Assembly: GCA_027315315.1 (NCBI GenBank)
Contig: DAHUYG010000038.1
Span: forward strand, 16,074 to 80,073
DNA length: 64,000 nucleotides
Direction: 5' to 3'
Origin: Acidimicrobiaceae bacterium
GTDB taxonomy: Bacteria; Actinomycetota; Acidimicrobiia; Acidimicrobiales; RAAP-2
Made by a program: the position numbers and the translations under genes
Notes under the pieces: generated by a model
What the model saw: only the letters and a program-made list of their open reading frames with translations
Database searches by the model: none
What the model was told of the DNA's origin: nothing
In this document: in pieces, positions 29,731 to 38,550 of the stretch
Layout of the letters: each line of letters opens with the position of its first letter
How positions within the stretch are numbered: the first letter of the stretch is position 1

Positions 29731-30672
29731 TCAGGCGAGGCAGCGCAGCGGCTTGCCCCCGTTGTACCGGACCATGTCGGCCAGCGCTGCCACCCCGATC
29801 GGGGCGCCCGGCGCCGCCCCGTCGAGTTCGGCATACGCCCGGTGAAGGTTCCCCACCAGCCGCTCGGGATCGAGGAGCGACGCAAATTCGCCCAGGTCGG
29901 CCTCGAGGGCGGCCTCGAGCGGGGTGAGCCCGGCCGCCCTGGCCCGGGCCGCGGTATCGGTCACGAAGTCGAGGTAGGCCTCGATCGGACCGATCACCGA
30001 GGTGTCGCACACCGCCCCGTGGCCCGGGACGATGACCGCCGGTTCGAGCGAGGCGATGAGCGCGAGCGCCGCCTTGGCGCCGCCGATCGAGCCGGCCACG
30101 TTGAACGGCGTCCCGCCGTTGAAGACCAGGTCGCCGGCGAAGAGGACCGAGCGCTCCGGAAGCCACACGATGACGTCGTTGGTCGTGTGGGCCGGCGTGC
30201 CGACGTAGCGGAGCTCGCACTCGAGGTCGTCGACCCACAGCGTGACGCCCTCGTCGAAGGTGAGCGTCGGGGGCGCCTTCTCGATCGCACCCCACTCGAC
30301 GCCCGGAAACGGGCCGCTCCCGGTCCTCATGGGCGGCGCATCGATGATGTCGGCCCGGCACCGCTCGTGGCCCACGATGGTGACCCCGGGGCCGAAGAGG
30401 CAGTTGCCGTTGGTGTGGTCGAGGTGCGAATGGGTGTTGACGAGGGTCCGCACCGGCGCGTCGGTGACCGAGGCGATCGCCTCCAGATACGCGCGCGTCC
30501 GGCGCTCGGTCGACGCCGCATCGACGCTCACCACCGCGTCGGAGCCGACCACGAAGCCCGTGTTGTTGATGCACCAGCTGCCGTCGGGCTGGATGTAGGC
30601 GAAGACGTCGTCGCTCACCTCCTCGAGCCGGGGTGGCCCGAGGGAGTCGTGCTCGTGGGGCGCCCAGGTCAT
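29731..30672 (-). CDS. MBL-fold metallohydrolase
   Basis: VNTHSHLDHTNGNCLFG; FAGDLVFNGGTPF; VPGHGAVCD. Confidence 0.88.
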   Translation of the reverse strand: MTWAPHEHDSLGPPRLEEVSDDVFAYIQPDGSWCINNTGFVVGSDAVVSVDAASTERRTRAYLEAIASVTDAPVRTLVNTHSHLDHTNGNCLFGPGVTIVGHERCRADIIDAPPMRTGSGPFPGVEWGAIEKAPPTLTFDEGVTLWVDDLECELRYVGTPAHTTNDVIVWLPERSVLFAGDLVFNGGTPFNVAGSIGGAKAALALIASLEPAVIVPGHGAVCDTSVIGPIEAYLDFVTDTAARARAAGLTPLEAALEADLGEFASLLDPERLVGNLHRAYAELDGAAPGAPIGVAALADMVRYNGGKPLRCLA

Positions 30673-30838
30673 CGAGCACCACGCTCCTGGGTGGCCCCGC
30701 GCCCACCCGGCGGCGCCGGTCCTCCGGATGGCGCTCTCGGAGCCAGGCGGGCAAGACCCCGAGCGGCCCCGAAGGCGCCGACCCGGCCCCCCCGGTGACG
30801 CCGAACATCCGCGAGCCGCTGCTCGAACGGTGCGCTGC

Positions 30839-31666
30839 TCACGACCGGCGCACGGTGTTGGCGCACTCCCCCACGCCCTCCACGGCCACCGTGACGACGT
30901 CGCCGTCGTGGAGGAACTCGGGCGGCGTGCGGGCGGCGCCGACCCCGCCCGGGGTGCCCGTCGCGATGAGGTCGCCCGGTTCGAGGGTCACGATTCTCGA
31001 GATGTACGAGACGAGCGCGGCCGGCCCGAACAACAGGTCGGCGACGTCGGAGTGCTGCTTGGTCTCGCCGTTCACGACGCAGGTGATCGCGCCCGACGAC
31101 CCGTCGAACTCGTCGGCCGTCACCATCCAGGGCCCGACCGGGGTCGAGCCCTCGAAGGTCTTCCCCTGGAGCCATTGGGCTGTGCGGTGTTGCCAGTCCC
31201 GGGCGCTGATGTCGTTCAACACGCTGTAACCGGCGATCGCCCGGGGTGCGTCGGCCTCCGACACGTTGCGCACCGAGGCGCCGATGACGACCGCCAGCTC
31301 GGCCTCCCAGTCGAGCTGCTCGATCCCCGCAGCGAGCGCGATGTCGTCGCGCGCCCCGATCAAGGCCGAGCGGAACTTGGCGAAGAGCGTCGGGAACCGG
31401 GGCGCCTCACGGCCGGTCTCCGCGATGTGGGCCCGGTAGTTGAGCCCGACGCAGATCACCTTGTCGGGCGAGGGGACGAGCGGCGCGTAGTCGACCGAGG
31501 CAGGGTCGAGCACCGGGCCGGCGACCGCGGCGCGCTCGCGCCAGTCGGGCAGTGCCAACAACGCGCGCAGATCGCCCGCTCCCTCGATCGCCACGACGCC
31601 TCCGTCGTCGACGCGCGCCGCGATGGTGCCGTCCCCCCGCCGGATCGTGGCCAGCCGCACGTTCAC
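30839..31666 (-). CDS. Fumarylacetoacetate hydrolase family protein
   Basis: VICVGLNYRAHIAETG; DWEAELAVVIG; YSVLNDISARDWQ; GDLIATGTPGGVG. Confidence 0.92.
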   Translation of the reverse strand: MNVRLATIRRGDGTIAARVDDGGVVAIEGAGDLRALLALPDWRERAAVAGPVLDPASVDYAPLVPSPDKVICVGLNYRAHIAETGREAPRFPTLFAKFRSALIGARDDIALAAGIEQLDWEAELAVVIGASVRNVSEADAPRAIAGYSVLNDISARDWQHRTAQWLQGKTFEGSTPVGPWMVTADEFDGSSGAITCVVNGETKQHSDVADLLFGPAALVSYISRIVTLEPGDLIATGTPGGVGAARTPPEFLHDGDVVTVAVEGVGECANTVRRS

Positions 31667-31772
31667 GCCCCCGTTCCCGGCGCACCGCCCGGCGTGCCGT
31701 GGGCCCAACGTAGGCGCGGCGCCGCTCGGCCGAGAAGCGACATCGGCAAGGCCGCCCGGGCGAAGCCACCCC

Positions 31773-32240
31773 TCAGGCGCGCACCCAGCGGTAGCGGACG
31801 TCGGGGGCCTTCTCGACGTTGTCGTCGTCGGTCGTCTCGACGGCCTCGAACCCGTGGCGCTCGTAGAAGCGCCGCGCGCCGAGGTTGCTCTGGAAGGTCC
31901 ACAGGTCGAGGGACCCCTCGGCGCGGGACTTCGCGAGCTCGATCAGGCGCGAGCCGATCCCCTGTCCGGTCACGTCGGGATCCACCATCAGATGTTCGAC
32001 CCGGCCCCCGTGCACCACGAGCATCGCGAGCAGGCCCCGGCCGGCGCGCTCGACCACCCACACCTCTTGGACCCCGACGACCTCGGTCGCGAAGTGCCGC
32101 CGCACGTTGTCGTCGTCGTACGCCGGCGGCGGATTGGCCGGCACCGACGCCTTGCGCGAGCGGAGCCACAGCTCGGCGACGGCGACGCCCTCCTCGGGGC
32201 GGGCCGGTCGCAGCACGTCGCCCGTCTCGGGTGTGGTCAC
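31773..32240 (-). CDS. GNAT family N-acetyltransferase
   Basis: HLMVDPDVTGQGIGSRLIELAKSRAEGSLDLWTFQSNLGARRFYERHGFEAVE. Confidence 0.9.
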   Translation of the reverse strand: MTTPETGDVLRPARPEEGVAVAELWLRSRKASVPANPPPAYDDDNVRRHFATEVVGVQEVWVVERAGRGLLAMLVVHGGRVEHLMVDPDVTGQGIGSRLIELAKSRAEGSLDLWTFQSNLGARRFYERHGFEAVETTDDDNVEKAPDVRYRWVRA

Positions 32241-32309
32241 GACCCTACGATGCCAAAGGGTCGCCCCGGCGTGCTTGTGGTTGCCGGTGCGAGGAGGTTG
32301 GCTTTCCCC

Positions 32310-33308
32310 GTGAGCGACGGCGCCGACCTCGAGCTGGTCGAGCACCTTGTCGAGCGCGGGGTCCTCGCCCATTCGGCGCGGGCGACGGTCGAGGTCCTCT
32401 CGGGCGGCGTCTCGGCCGACGTGGCCCTCGTCACCGCGGGACCTCGACGGGTGGTGGTGAAGCGGGCCCTCGCTCGCCTGCGCGTCGCCCGGGAGTGGTC
32501 CTCGTCGCCGACACGGGTCGAGACGGAGGCCGCCGCGCTCGAGGTCGCCCGCCGCATCCTCCCGGCCAACGTGCCAACGGTCATCGACCTCGATCGCGAG
32601 CGGTCCGTGCTGGTGCTCGAGTGCGCACCCATCGACGCCGTCAACTGGAAGCGGGAGCTGCTCGCGGGTTTGATCGATCCGGCGCTCGGCGGACGGCTCG
32701 GTGCGGCGCTGGCGCTCTGGCACGCCCACAGCGCCGAGGACCCCGAGGTCATCGATCGCTTCTCCCACGACACGCACTTCTTCGACCTTCGCATCTCGCC
32801 CTTCTTCCTCGCCACCGCCGAGGTGCACCGAGACCTCGAGGGAAGGATCCACGAGGTGGTCGAGCGCATGGCGCGCAGGCGGCTCTGCCTCGTCCACGGC
32901 GACTTCTCCCCCAAGAACGTGCTGCACGGGCACGACTGGTGCTGGGTGGTCGACTGGGAGACGGCGCACACCGGCGACCCCACCTTCGACCTCGCGTTCT
33001 TGGTCTCGCACCTCGTCAGCAAGTCGGTCCACCGCCGATCCGACTCGCCTCGCTACCGCGAGTGCGCGCTGGCCTTCCTCGACGCCTACCGGCGACACGG
33101 CGGGGTGCCCCCCGACGAAGCGGGGCTCGTGCCGATGATCGGCTGCCTCCTGCTCGCCCGGGTGGATGGCAAGTCGCCGGTCGACTACCTCGACGAGGAC
33201 GGGCGCGAGCGCCTGCGCTCGCTCGGCCGGGCGATCGTCGCCGGCGAGCGCCGCGACCTCGACGCGCTATGGCCCGACGGACCCGGACCGGCCGGGGTCA
33301 CCCGGTGA
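32310..33308 (+). CDS. Aminoglycoside phosphotransferase-like kinase
   Basis: LCLVHGDFSPKNVLHG...WVVDWETAHTGDPTFDLAF; GTG 32310 preceded by GAGGAGG. Confidence 0.8.
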   Translation: MSDGADLELVEHLVERGVLAHSARATVEVLSGGVSADVALVTAGPRRVVVKRALARLRVAREWSSSPTRVETEAAALEVARRILPANVPTVIDLDRERSVLVLECAPIDAVNWKRELLAGLIDPALGGRLGAALALWHAHSAEDPEVIDRFSHDTHFFDLRISPFFLATAEVHRDLEGRIHEVVERMARRRLCLVHGDFSPKNVLHGHDWCWVVDWETAHTGDPTFDLAFLVSHLVSKSVHRRSDSPRYRECALAFLDAYRRHGGVPPDEAGLVPMIGCLLLARVDGKSPVDYLDEDGRERLRSLGRAIVAGERRDLDALWPDGPGPAGVTR

Positions 33309-33732
33309 GCGGCTCGAGCACGACGAGGGGGATCTCGCGCGACGTCTTGGTCTGGTAGTTGGCGTAGCCCTTGTAGGCGCTCGTCACCTGGGGCCACATC
33401 GCGGCGCGCTCGTCGGCGGTGGCCACCCGGGCCCGCATCGGCCGCCTGGGGCCGCCGCCCACCGCCACCTGCACCTCGGGGTTGGCCGACAGGTTGTGAA
33501 ACCAGCCGGGGTGGTGGTCGTCGCCCCCGCGCGAGGCGACGACCACCAGGGTGTCGCCCTGCTGCAGCGGGGAGGTCAGCATGACCGTCCGGGGTTGCCC
33601 GCTCTTGTTGCCGATGGTCGTGAGCTCCACCACCGGCATCGACATGACCCGCCACCCGAGGCGCCCCCCGCTCAGCTTGAGGATGCCGCGGTGGAGCGCG
33701 TTCATGAGGTGGAGCTGGGCGTCGGTCGGCAT
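33298..33732 (-). CDS. Deazaflavin (F420)-dependent nitroreductase family protein (Ddn-like)
   Basis: VVELTTIGNKSGQPRTVMLTSPLQQGDTLVVVASRGGDDHHPGWFHNLSANPEVQV. Confidence 0.92.
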   Translation of the reverse strand: MPTDAQLHLMNALHRGILKLSGGRLGWRVMSMPVVELTTIGNKSGQPRTVMLTSPLQQGDTLVVVASRGGDDHHPGWFHNLSANPEVQVAVGGGPRRPMRARVATADERAAMWPQVTSAYKGYANYQTKTSREIPLVVLEPLTG

Positions 33733-33986
33733 CGTCCCAGCGTAGGGAGTTCGATGCCGGACCGAAAGGGCCCGCCCGCCGGCCCGACCCTCGATCCGGG
33801 TCGCCCGCCTGCCCGATTCGCCTCGGCCGACGGTCTGCCGACGCCCGGCGATGGGGCGAGGGCCGTCGCGCGCTCGCGCCCCCCCCCCCGTCCGACCCCG
33901 ACGAGGTCGTGGCCATCGATTGGCCAACGACGGCCGGACAAGGGGGACCCCGGCGGCGCCCGGTCCGACTTCTAGGCTCGTCGGCC

Positions 33987-34421
33987 ATGGCGGCGCCTGG
34001 GACCCCGCACCCGAGGCACGCCCGCCCGGTCGCCCGCCGACTGCTGCTCGGGCTCCTGGTCACTCTGGTGATCGCCGTGCCCACCCTCGCGCTCGAGGAG
34101 GACTGGCACGGCCGCCCGATGATCGACCAGCCCGGGCACCTCTGGGTCGGCCCGACGGTCGTCGTGGCCCTCGCCTTCGCGCTCGGCGGCGCGCTCGCCG
34201 CCCGGGGTCTCGTCGAGCTGTGGCGGGCGCTCCTCCACGGCCTCTTCGCCGGTGCCGGGGCGGCCGGCCTCCTGCTCCTCGCCGACGTCGTGCGGCGCGC
34301 CGTCAAGGGACAGGCGCTGTCCGAGGGCGTGCTGCGGCTGTGGATCGAGGCGGCCCTCCTGTCGGTCGTCATCGCATCGGTCGGCGGTGCGATCTCCTGT
34401 GTGCGCGCCAGGGGTCGCTGA
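33987..34421 (+). CDS. Predicted membrane protein, unknown function
   Basis: Several hydrophobic helices (LLLGLLVTLVIAVPTLAL, VVVALAFALGGALAARGLVEL, GAGAAGLLLLADVV, AALLSVVIASVGGAISCV). Confidence 0.55.
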   Translation: MAAPGTPHPRHARPVARRLLLGLLVTLVIAVPTLALEEDWHGRPMIDQPGHLWVGPTVVVALAFALGGALAARGLVELWRALLHGLFAGAGAAGLLLLADVVRRAVKGQALSEGVLRLWIEAALLSVVIASVGGAISCVRARGR

Positions 34422-34506
34422 GCCGTCTCGCGCCCGCCCCGGAGCGCTCCGCGGCGGTGGGCCCGCCGCTGCGGGGGCCGCCGAATCCGGCCGGCGGCCA
34501 CCGCAG

Positions 34507-34532
34507 GGAGAACCGGCGTCCCCCGGTTCTCC
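34507..34532 (+). promoter_or_regulatory. Perfect 10-bp stem / 6-nt loop hairpin immediately upstream of cobI
   Basis: ggagaaccgg-cgtccc-ccggttctcc. Confidence 0.6.
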
Positions 34533-34538
34533 TAACGT

Positions 34539-35309
34539 TTGTCCGTGGCCGACCCGGGTGCAGCGCGACGCAGCGAGGAGGCCCTGCTCACGGGGGTGGG
34601 CGTCGGGCCGGGTGATCCGGGCCACCTCACCCTCGGCGCGCTTCGGGTGCTCGAGCACGCGGATCGTGTCGTCGCCCCGACGACGACCGAGGGATCCGCG
34701 GGCCGGGCCGAGTCCATCGTGCGGGGGGCGCTTCCCGACCTCGTCGTCGACCGGCTGCCCTTCGACATGAGCCCGGAGGGCGCCGGTGGGGCCGCCGCCC
34801 GCGCCGCCTCGCATCTCGCAGCGGCGCGCCGCCTCGTGCCCTGGCTCTCCGAGGGCCGCCACGTCGCCTTCATCACGCTCGGCGATCCGAACATCTACAG
34901 CACCTTCCCCTCGCTCGTGGCGGCGCTTCTCGAGCTCGGCTGGCGGGGCCGGGTCGAGACGGTGCCCGGCATCACCGCCTTCCAGGCGCTCGCCGCAGCG
35001 ACCGGCACGGTGCTGCTCGACGGGACCGAGTCGCTCTCCCTCGTCACCGCGCTGGAGGGGACCAGCGACGTCGAGCACGCCCTCGAGGACCCCGAGCGGG
35101 CGGTCGTGGTCTACAAGGGCGGCCGCAACGTCGCCGCGGTGGCCCAGCTGCTGGCGGCGGCCGGTCGGCTCGACGGAGCGGTCCTCGGCGAGCGCCTCGG
35201 GCTCGACGACGAGCGGGTCGTCGCGCTCGGGGAGGCGGGCGAGGGGCCGGCCTCGTACCTCGCGACCGTCGTGGTACCACCGGCCGGGCGAGCCGGGAGC
35301 TTGCGGTGA
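34539..35309 (+). CDS. cobI/cbiL: Precorrin-2/cobalt-factor II C20-methyltransferase
   Basis: GVGVGPGDPGHLTLGALRVL; FITLGDPNIYSTF; ETVPGITAFQALAA; start TTG 34539 or GTG 34545. Confidence 0.9.
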   Translation: MSVADPGAARRSEEALLTGVGVGPGDPGHLTLGALRVLEHADRVVAPTTTEGSAGRAESIVRGALPDLVVDRLPFDMSPEGAGGAAARAASHLAAARRLVPWLSEGRHVAFITLGDPNIYSTFPSLVAALLELGWRGRVETVPGITAFQALAAATGTVLLDGTESLSLVTALEGTSDVEHALEDPERAVVVYKGGRNVAAVAQLLAAAGRLDGAVLGERLGLDDERVVALGEAGEGPASYLATVVVPPAGRAGSLR

Positions 35310-36145
35310 GCGAGGCCATGGCCGGACTGACAGGACTGATCAGCTTCGTCGGGGCTGGACCCGGTGCGCCCGACCTCATCACGCTGCGGGGGGCGGCCCG
35401 ACTGGGCTCGGCCGACCTCGTGATCTGGGCGTCGTCGCTCGTCCCGGCCGAGGTGCTCACCCACGCCCGCCCGGGCGCCGAGGTCCACGACTCGGCCGGG
35501 ATGACGCTCGAGGACGTCCTCGCCCTCTACGAGGCGAGCCCGAGGGCATCGATCGTCCGGCTGCACTCGGGTGACCCTTCCCTCTATGGCGCGATCCAAG
35601 AGCAGATCGACTGGTGCGCGACGCAGGGCCGTTCCTTCGAGATCGTCCCTGGGGTCTCGTCGCTCTCGGCCGCCGCAGCGGCGGTCGGCCGGGAGCTCAC
35701 CATCCCGAGAATCGCCCAGAGCGTGGTGGTGACCCGTCTCGCCACCCGGACCGCAGCGTCGGTGCCCGAGCGCGAGCGCATCGCCTCGTTCGCCGCGATC
35801 GGGTGCACCCTGGCCGTCTTCCTGTCGGCGGCGCAGCCCGAGGCGCTCCAGCGCGAGCTGCTCGCTGCGCCGAGCGCGTACCGCCCCGAGACCCCGGCCG
35901 CCATCGTGATCAGGGCGAGCTGGCCCGACGAACGGGTCGTGCACAGCACACTCGGCCGGCTGGCCGAGGACCTCCGCGCGACCGGGGCGACGATGACCAC
36001 CCTCGTGCTCGTGGGCGACGCGCTCGTCGCACCGGCCTCCCGCAGCCACCTCTACTCGCCGGCGTTCGCCCACGCCCACCGCCGCCGCTCGCGCCCGGGT
36101 TCCACCTCGGGACGCCCGGCGCGTCGGCTCCGCAGGCGTGACTGA
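35306..36145 (+). CDS. cobM/cbiF: Precorrin-4/cobalt-precorrin-4 C11-methyltransferase
   Basis: ISFVGAGPGAPDLITLRGAARLGSADLVIWASSLV; RLHSGDPSLYGAIQEQ; GVSSLSAAAAAVGRELTIP. Confidence 0.93.
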   Translation: MSEAMAGLTGLISFVGAGPGAPDLITLRGAARLGSADLVIWASSLVPAEVLTHARPGAEVHDSAGMTLEDVLALYEASPRASIVRLHSGDPSLYGAIQEQIDWCATQGRSFEIVPGVSSLSAAAAAVGRELTIPRIAQSVVVTRLATRTAASVPERERIASFAAIGCTLAVFLSAAQPEALQRELLAAPSAYRPETPAAIVIRASWPDERVVHSTLGRLAEDLRATGATMTTLVLVGDALVAPASRSHLYSPAFAHAHRRRSRPGSTSGRPARRLRRRD

Positions 36146-37283
36146 CGAACCCCGTCCCCACGAGCCCGAGCTGCCCGACGAGGTCGCGGCGCGCCGGAGC
36201 GGGCTGCGGACCGGCTGGACGACCGGGACCTGCGCCTCGGCGGCCGCCAAGGCGGCGGCAATCGGGCTGGCCAGCGGGACGGTCCCCGGAGAGGTCGAGA
36301 TCGGCCTGCCCAACGGCTCGCGGGTGAGCTTCCCGGTCGAGGGCGCCGGCCCGGTCGCACCCGGGGGCGCTGCGATCGCCGTGGTCGTGAAGGACGCCGG
36401 CGACGACCCGGACTGCACCGACGGGGCGCGCATGACCGCGACTGCCGAGTGGCTGGAGCGCTCCAACTCGCGCGACCTCCACGAGCTCGGCGCCGGGCCC
36501 GGGATCGGGACCATCACCAAGCCCGGGCTCGGGCTCCCCCTCGGGGCGCCGGCGATCAACCCGGTGCCCCGGCGGATGATCCTGGCCGCGCTGGCCGAGG
36601 TGCCGGGCGTCGGGACCGACGGGCGTGCGGTGCGGGTGGTGTTCTCGGTCCCCGGCGGCGAGGAGATGGCCGCCCAGACAAGCAACGAGCGCCTCGGGAT
36701 CGTGGGGGGCATCTCGATCCTCGGGACCTCGGGGATCGTCCGGCCCTTCTCGACGGCCGCCTACCGGGCGAGCGTCGTCCAGCAGGTCGACGTCGCCGGG
36801 GCCCAGGGCGAGCACAAGATGGTGCTCTGCACCGGGGCTCGCTCCGAGCGCGCCGCCATGGCCACCTATCGCGGGCTCGACCGGGTCTGTTTCGTCGAGG
36901 TGGGCGACTTCACCGGGATCGCGTTGCGTCGCTGCGTGAGCGCCGGGATGGACGCCGCCGCCGTCGTGGCGATGGCGGGCAAGATCACCAAGCTGGCCGC
37001 CGGGGTGATGATGACCCACTGGAACCGCAGCGTGGTCGACAACGAGCTCCTGGCCCGGGTGGCCCGGGAGGCCGGCGCCCCCGCCGGCGCCGTGTCGGCC
37101 GCCACCGAGACCGCGACGGCCCGCCACGTCTTCGAGGTCTGCGTGGCGGCCGGGGCGCTCGCGCCCCTCGAGCGCCTGTGCGAGCTCGCAGCGGCGAACT
37201 GCCGGGCCCATGTGACCGACCGCCTGGCAATCGAGGTGCTTATGGTCGACTTCGAGGGAGAGCGGGTGGTGGCCCGTGCCTGA
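36138..37283 (+). CDS. cbiD: Cobalt-precorrin-5B C1-methyltransferase
   Basis: LRTGWTTGTCASAAAKAAAIGL; VKDAGDDPDCTDGA; GGISILGTSGIVRPFS. Confidence 0.95.
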   Translation: MTDEPRPHEPELPDEVAARRSGLRTGWTTGTCASAAAKAAAIGLASGTVPGEVEIGLPNGSRVSFPVEGAGPVAPGGAAIAVVVKDAGDDPDCTDGARMTATAEWLERSNSRDLHELGAGPGIGTITKPGLGLPLGAPAINPVPRRMILAALAEVPGVGTDGRAVRVVFSVPGGEEMAAQTSNERLGIVGGISILGTSGIVRPFSTAAYRASVVQQVDVAGAQGEHKMVLCTGARSERAAMATYRGLDRVCFVEVGDFTGIALRRCVSAGMDAAAVVAMAGKITKLAAGVMMTHWNRSVVDNELLARVAREAGAPAGAVSAATETATARHVFEVCVAAGALAPLERLCELAAANCRAHVTDRLAIEVLMVDFEGERVVARA

Positions 37284-38550
37284 GGCCCCGGCGGTGACCG
37301 TCGTCGGCATCGCCGACGATCGCCTCGAGCTGCTCGCACCCGAGGCGAAGGACGCGCTGCGCCGAGCGCGGACCGTCATCGGCGGCCGCCGCCACCTCGC
37401 GCTCTACCGGGCCTGGGGCGAGGCCGAGGCAGCCGACACCGTGGCGATCACGGCCGACACCGACGAGCTCGGGGCCCGGATCCGGGCGCTCGTCGCCGGC
37501 GACGCCGGCCCGCTCTGCGTGCTCGCGTCGGGCGACCCGGGGTTCTTCGGCATCCTTCGGACCCTCCTCAACCACCTCGACCGCCACCAACTCCAGGTGT
37601 TGCCCGCCCCCTCGTCGGTGTCGGTCGCCTTCGCCCGGCTCGGGCTCCCCTGGGACGACGCCGTCGTGGTCTCGGCGCACGGCCGGCCCCTCGAGGACGC
37701 TGTCCGGGTCGCCCGGACGGCGCCCAAGGTCGCGGTGCTCACCTCGCCGGACTCGCCCCCCGAGGCCCTCGGCAAGGCGCTCCTGGTGGCGGGGTGCGCG
37801 GTGGACGCGCTCGCCGTGTGCAGCCGGCTCGGCGCCCCCGACGAGGAGGTGCGCGAGCTCTCCTTGGACGAGCTCGCCGAGGGCCGCTTCGACCCCCTCT
37901 CGGTCGTGGTCGTCCTCGGCCCGGGCGCCCTCCCACTCAGCGGCTGGAGCGCGGCCGGGGGCCTCGGGCGTGCGCCGCGGCCGAGGGTGCTCGCCTGGGG
38001 CCGCGACGACGTCCTGTACGCGCACCGCGGCGGCATGATCACCAAGGCCGAGACCCGCGCCATCGTGCTCGGCAAGCTCGCGCTCCCCGAGCACGGGGTC
38101 CTCTGGGACGTCGGCGCCGGCAGCGGGAGCGTCGCGATCGAGGCTGCGATGCTCTGCCCCGGGCTGACGGTGTTCGCGCTCGAGGCCGCAGACGAGGACG
38201 CCGAACGCATCAGCGCCAACGCGACTGCGGCCGGCGTCGGCGTGCACGTGCTCGCCGGTACTGCGCCCGGCTCCCTCCGCGCCCTGCCCGACCCCGACCG
38301 GGCCTTTGTCGGCGGCGGCGGGATCGACGTGCTCGAGGCGGTGCTCGCCCGGCTCGCACCGGGCGGCCAGGTCGTGGCGACCTTCGCGGCGCTCGACCGG
38401 GCCGTCGAGGCGGCGCACCTTCTCGGCAACCTGATCGAGGTGCGGGCCGACCGCGGCGAGCGCCTGCCCGACGGCGCGTGGCGGCTCGCCGCGAACAACC
38501 CGGTCTTCGTCGCGTGGGGCCCGGCCGAGCCCCCGGCGGGTGCCCGGTGA
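37276..38550 (+). CDS. cobL/cbiET: CbiE-CbiT fusion (CobL-type precorrin-6Y C5,15-methyltransferase/decarboxylase)
   Basis: CbiE half VTVVGIADDRLELL...ASGDPGFFGI; CbiT half GMITKAETRAIVLGKLALPEHGVLWDVGAGSGSVAIEAAML. Confidence 0.93.
   Translation: MPEAPAVTVVGIADDRLELLAPEAKDALRRARTVIGGRRHLALYRAWGEAEAADTVAITADTDELGARIRALVAGDAGPLCVLASGDPGFFGILRTLLNHLDRHQLQVLPAPSSVSVAFARLGLPWDDAVVVSAHGRPLEDAVRVARTAPKVAVLTSPDSPPEALGKALLVAGCAVDALAVCSRLGAPDEEVRELSLDELAEGRFDPLSVVVVLGPGALPLSGWSAAGGLGRAPRPRVLAWGRDDVLYAHRGGMITKAETRAIVLGKLALPEHGVLWDVGAGSGSVAIEAAMLCPGLTVFALEAADEDAERISANATAAGVGVHVLAGTAPGSLRALPDPDRAFVGGGGIDVLEAVLARLAPGGQVVATFAALDRAVEAAHLLGNLIEVRADRGERLPDGAWRLAANNPVFVAWGPAEPPAGAR

Noticed and set aside
32250-32309. 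Upstream ATG start for the phosphotransferase
   Set aside because: Would leave only 9 bp between divergent starts; GTG 32310 has a GAGGAGG upstream.
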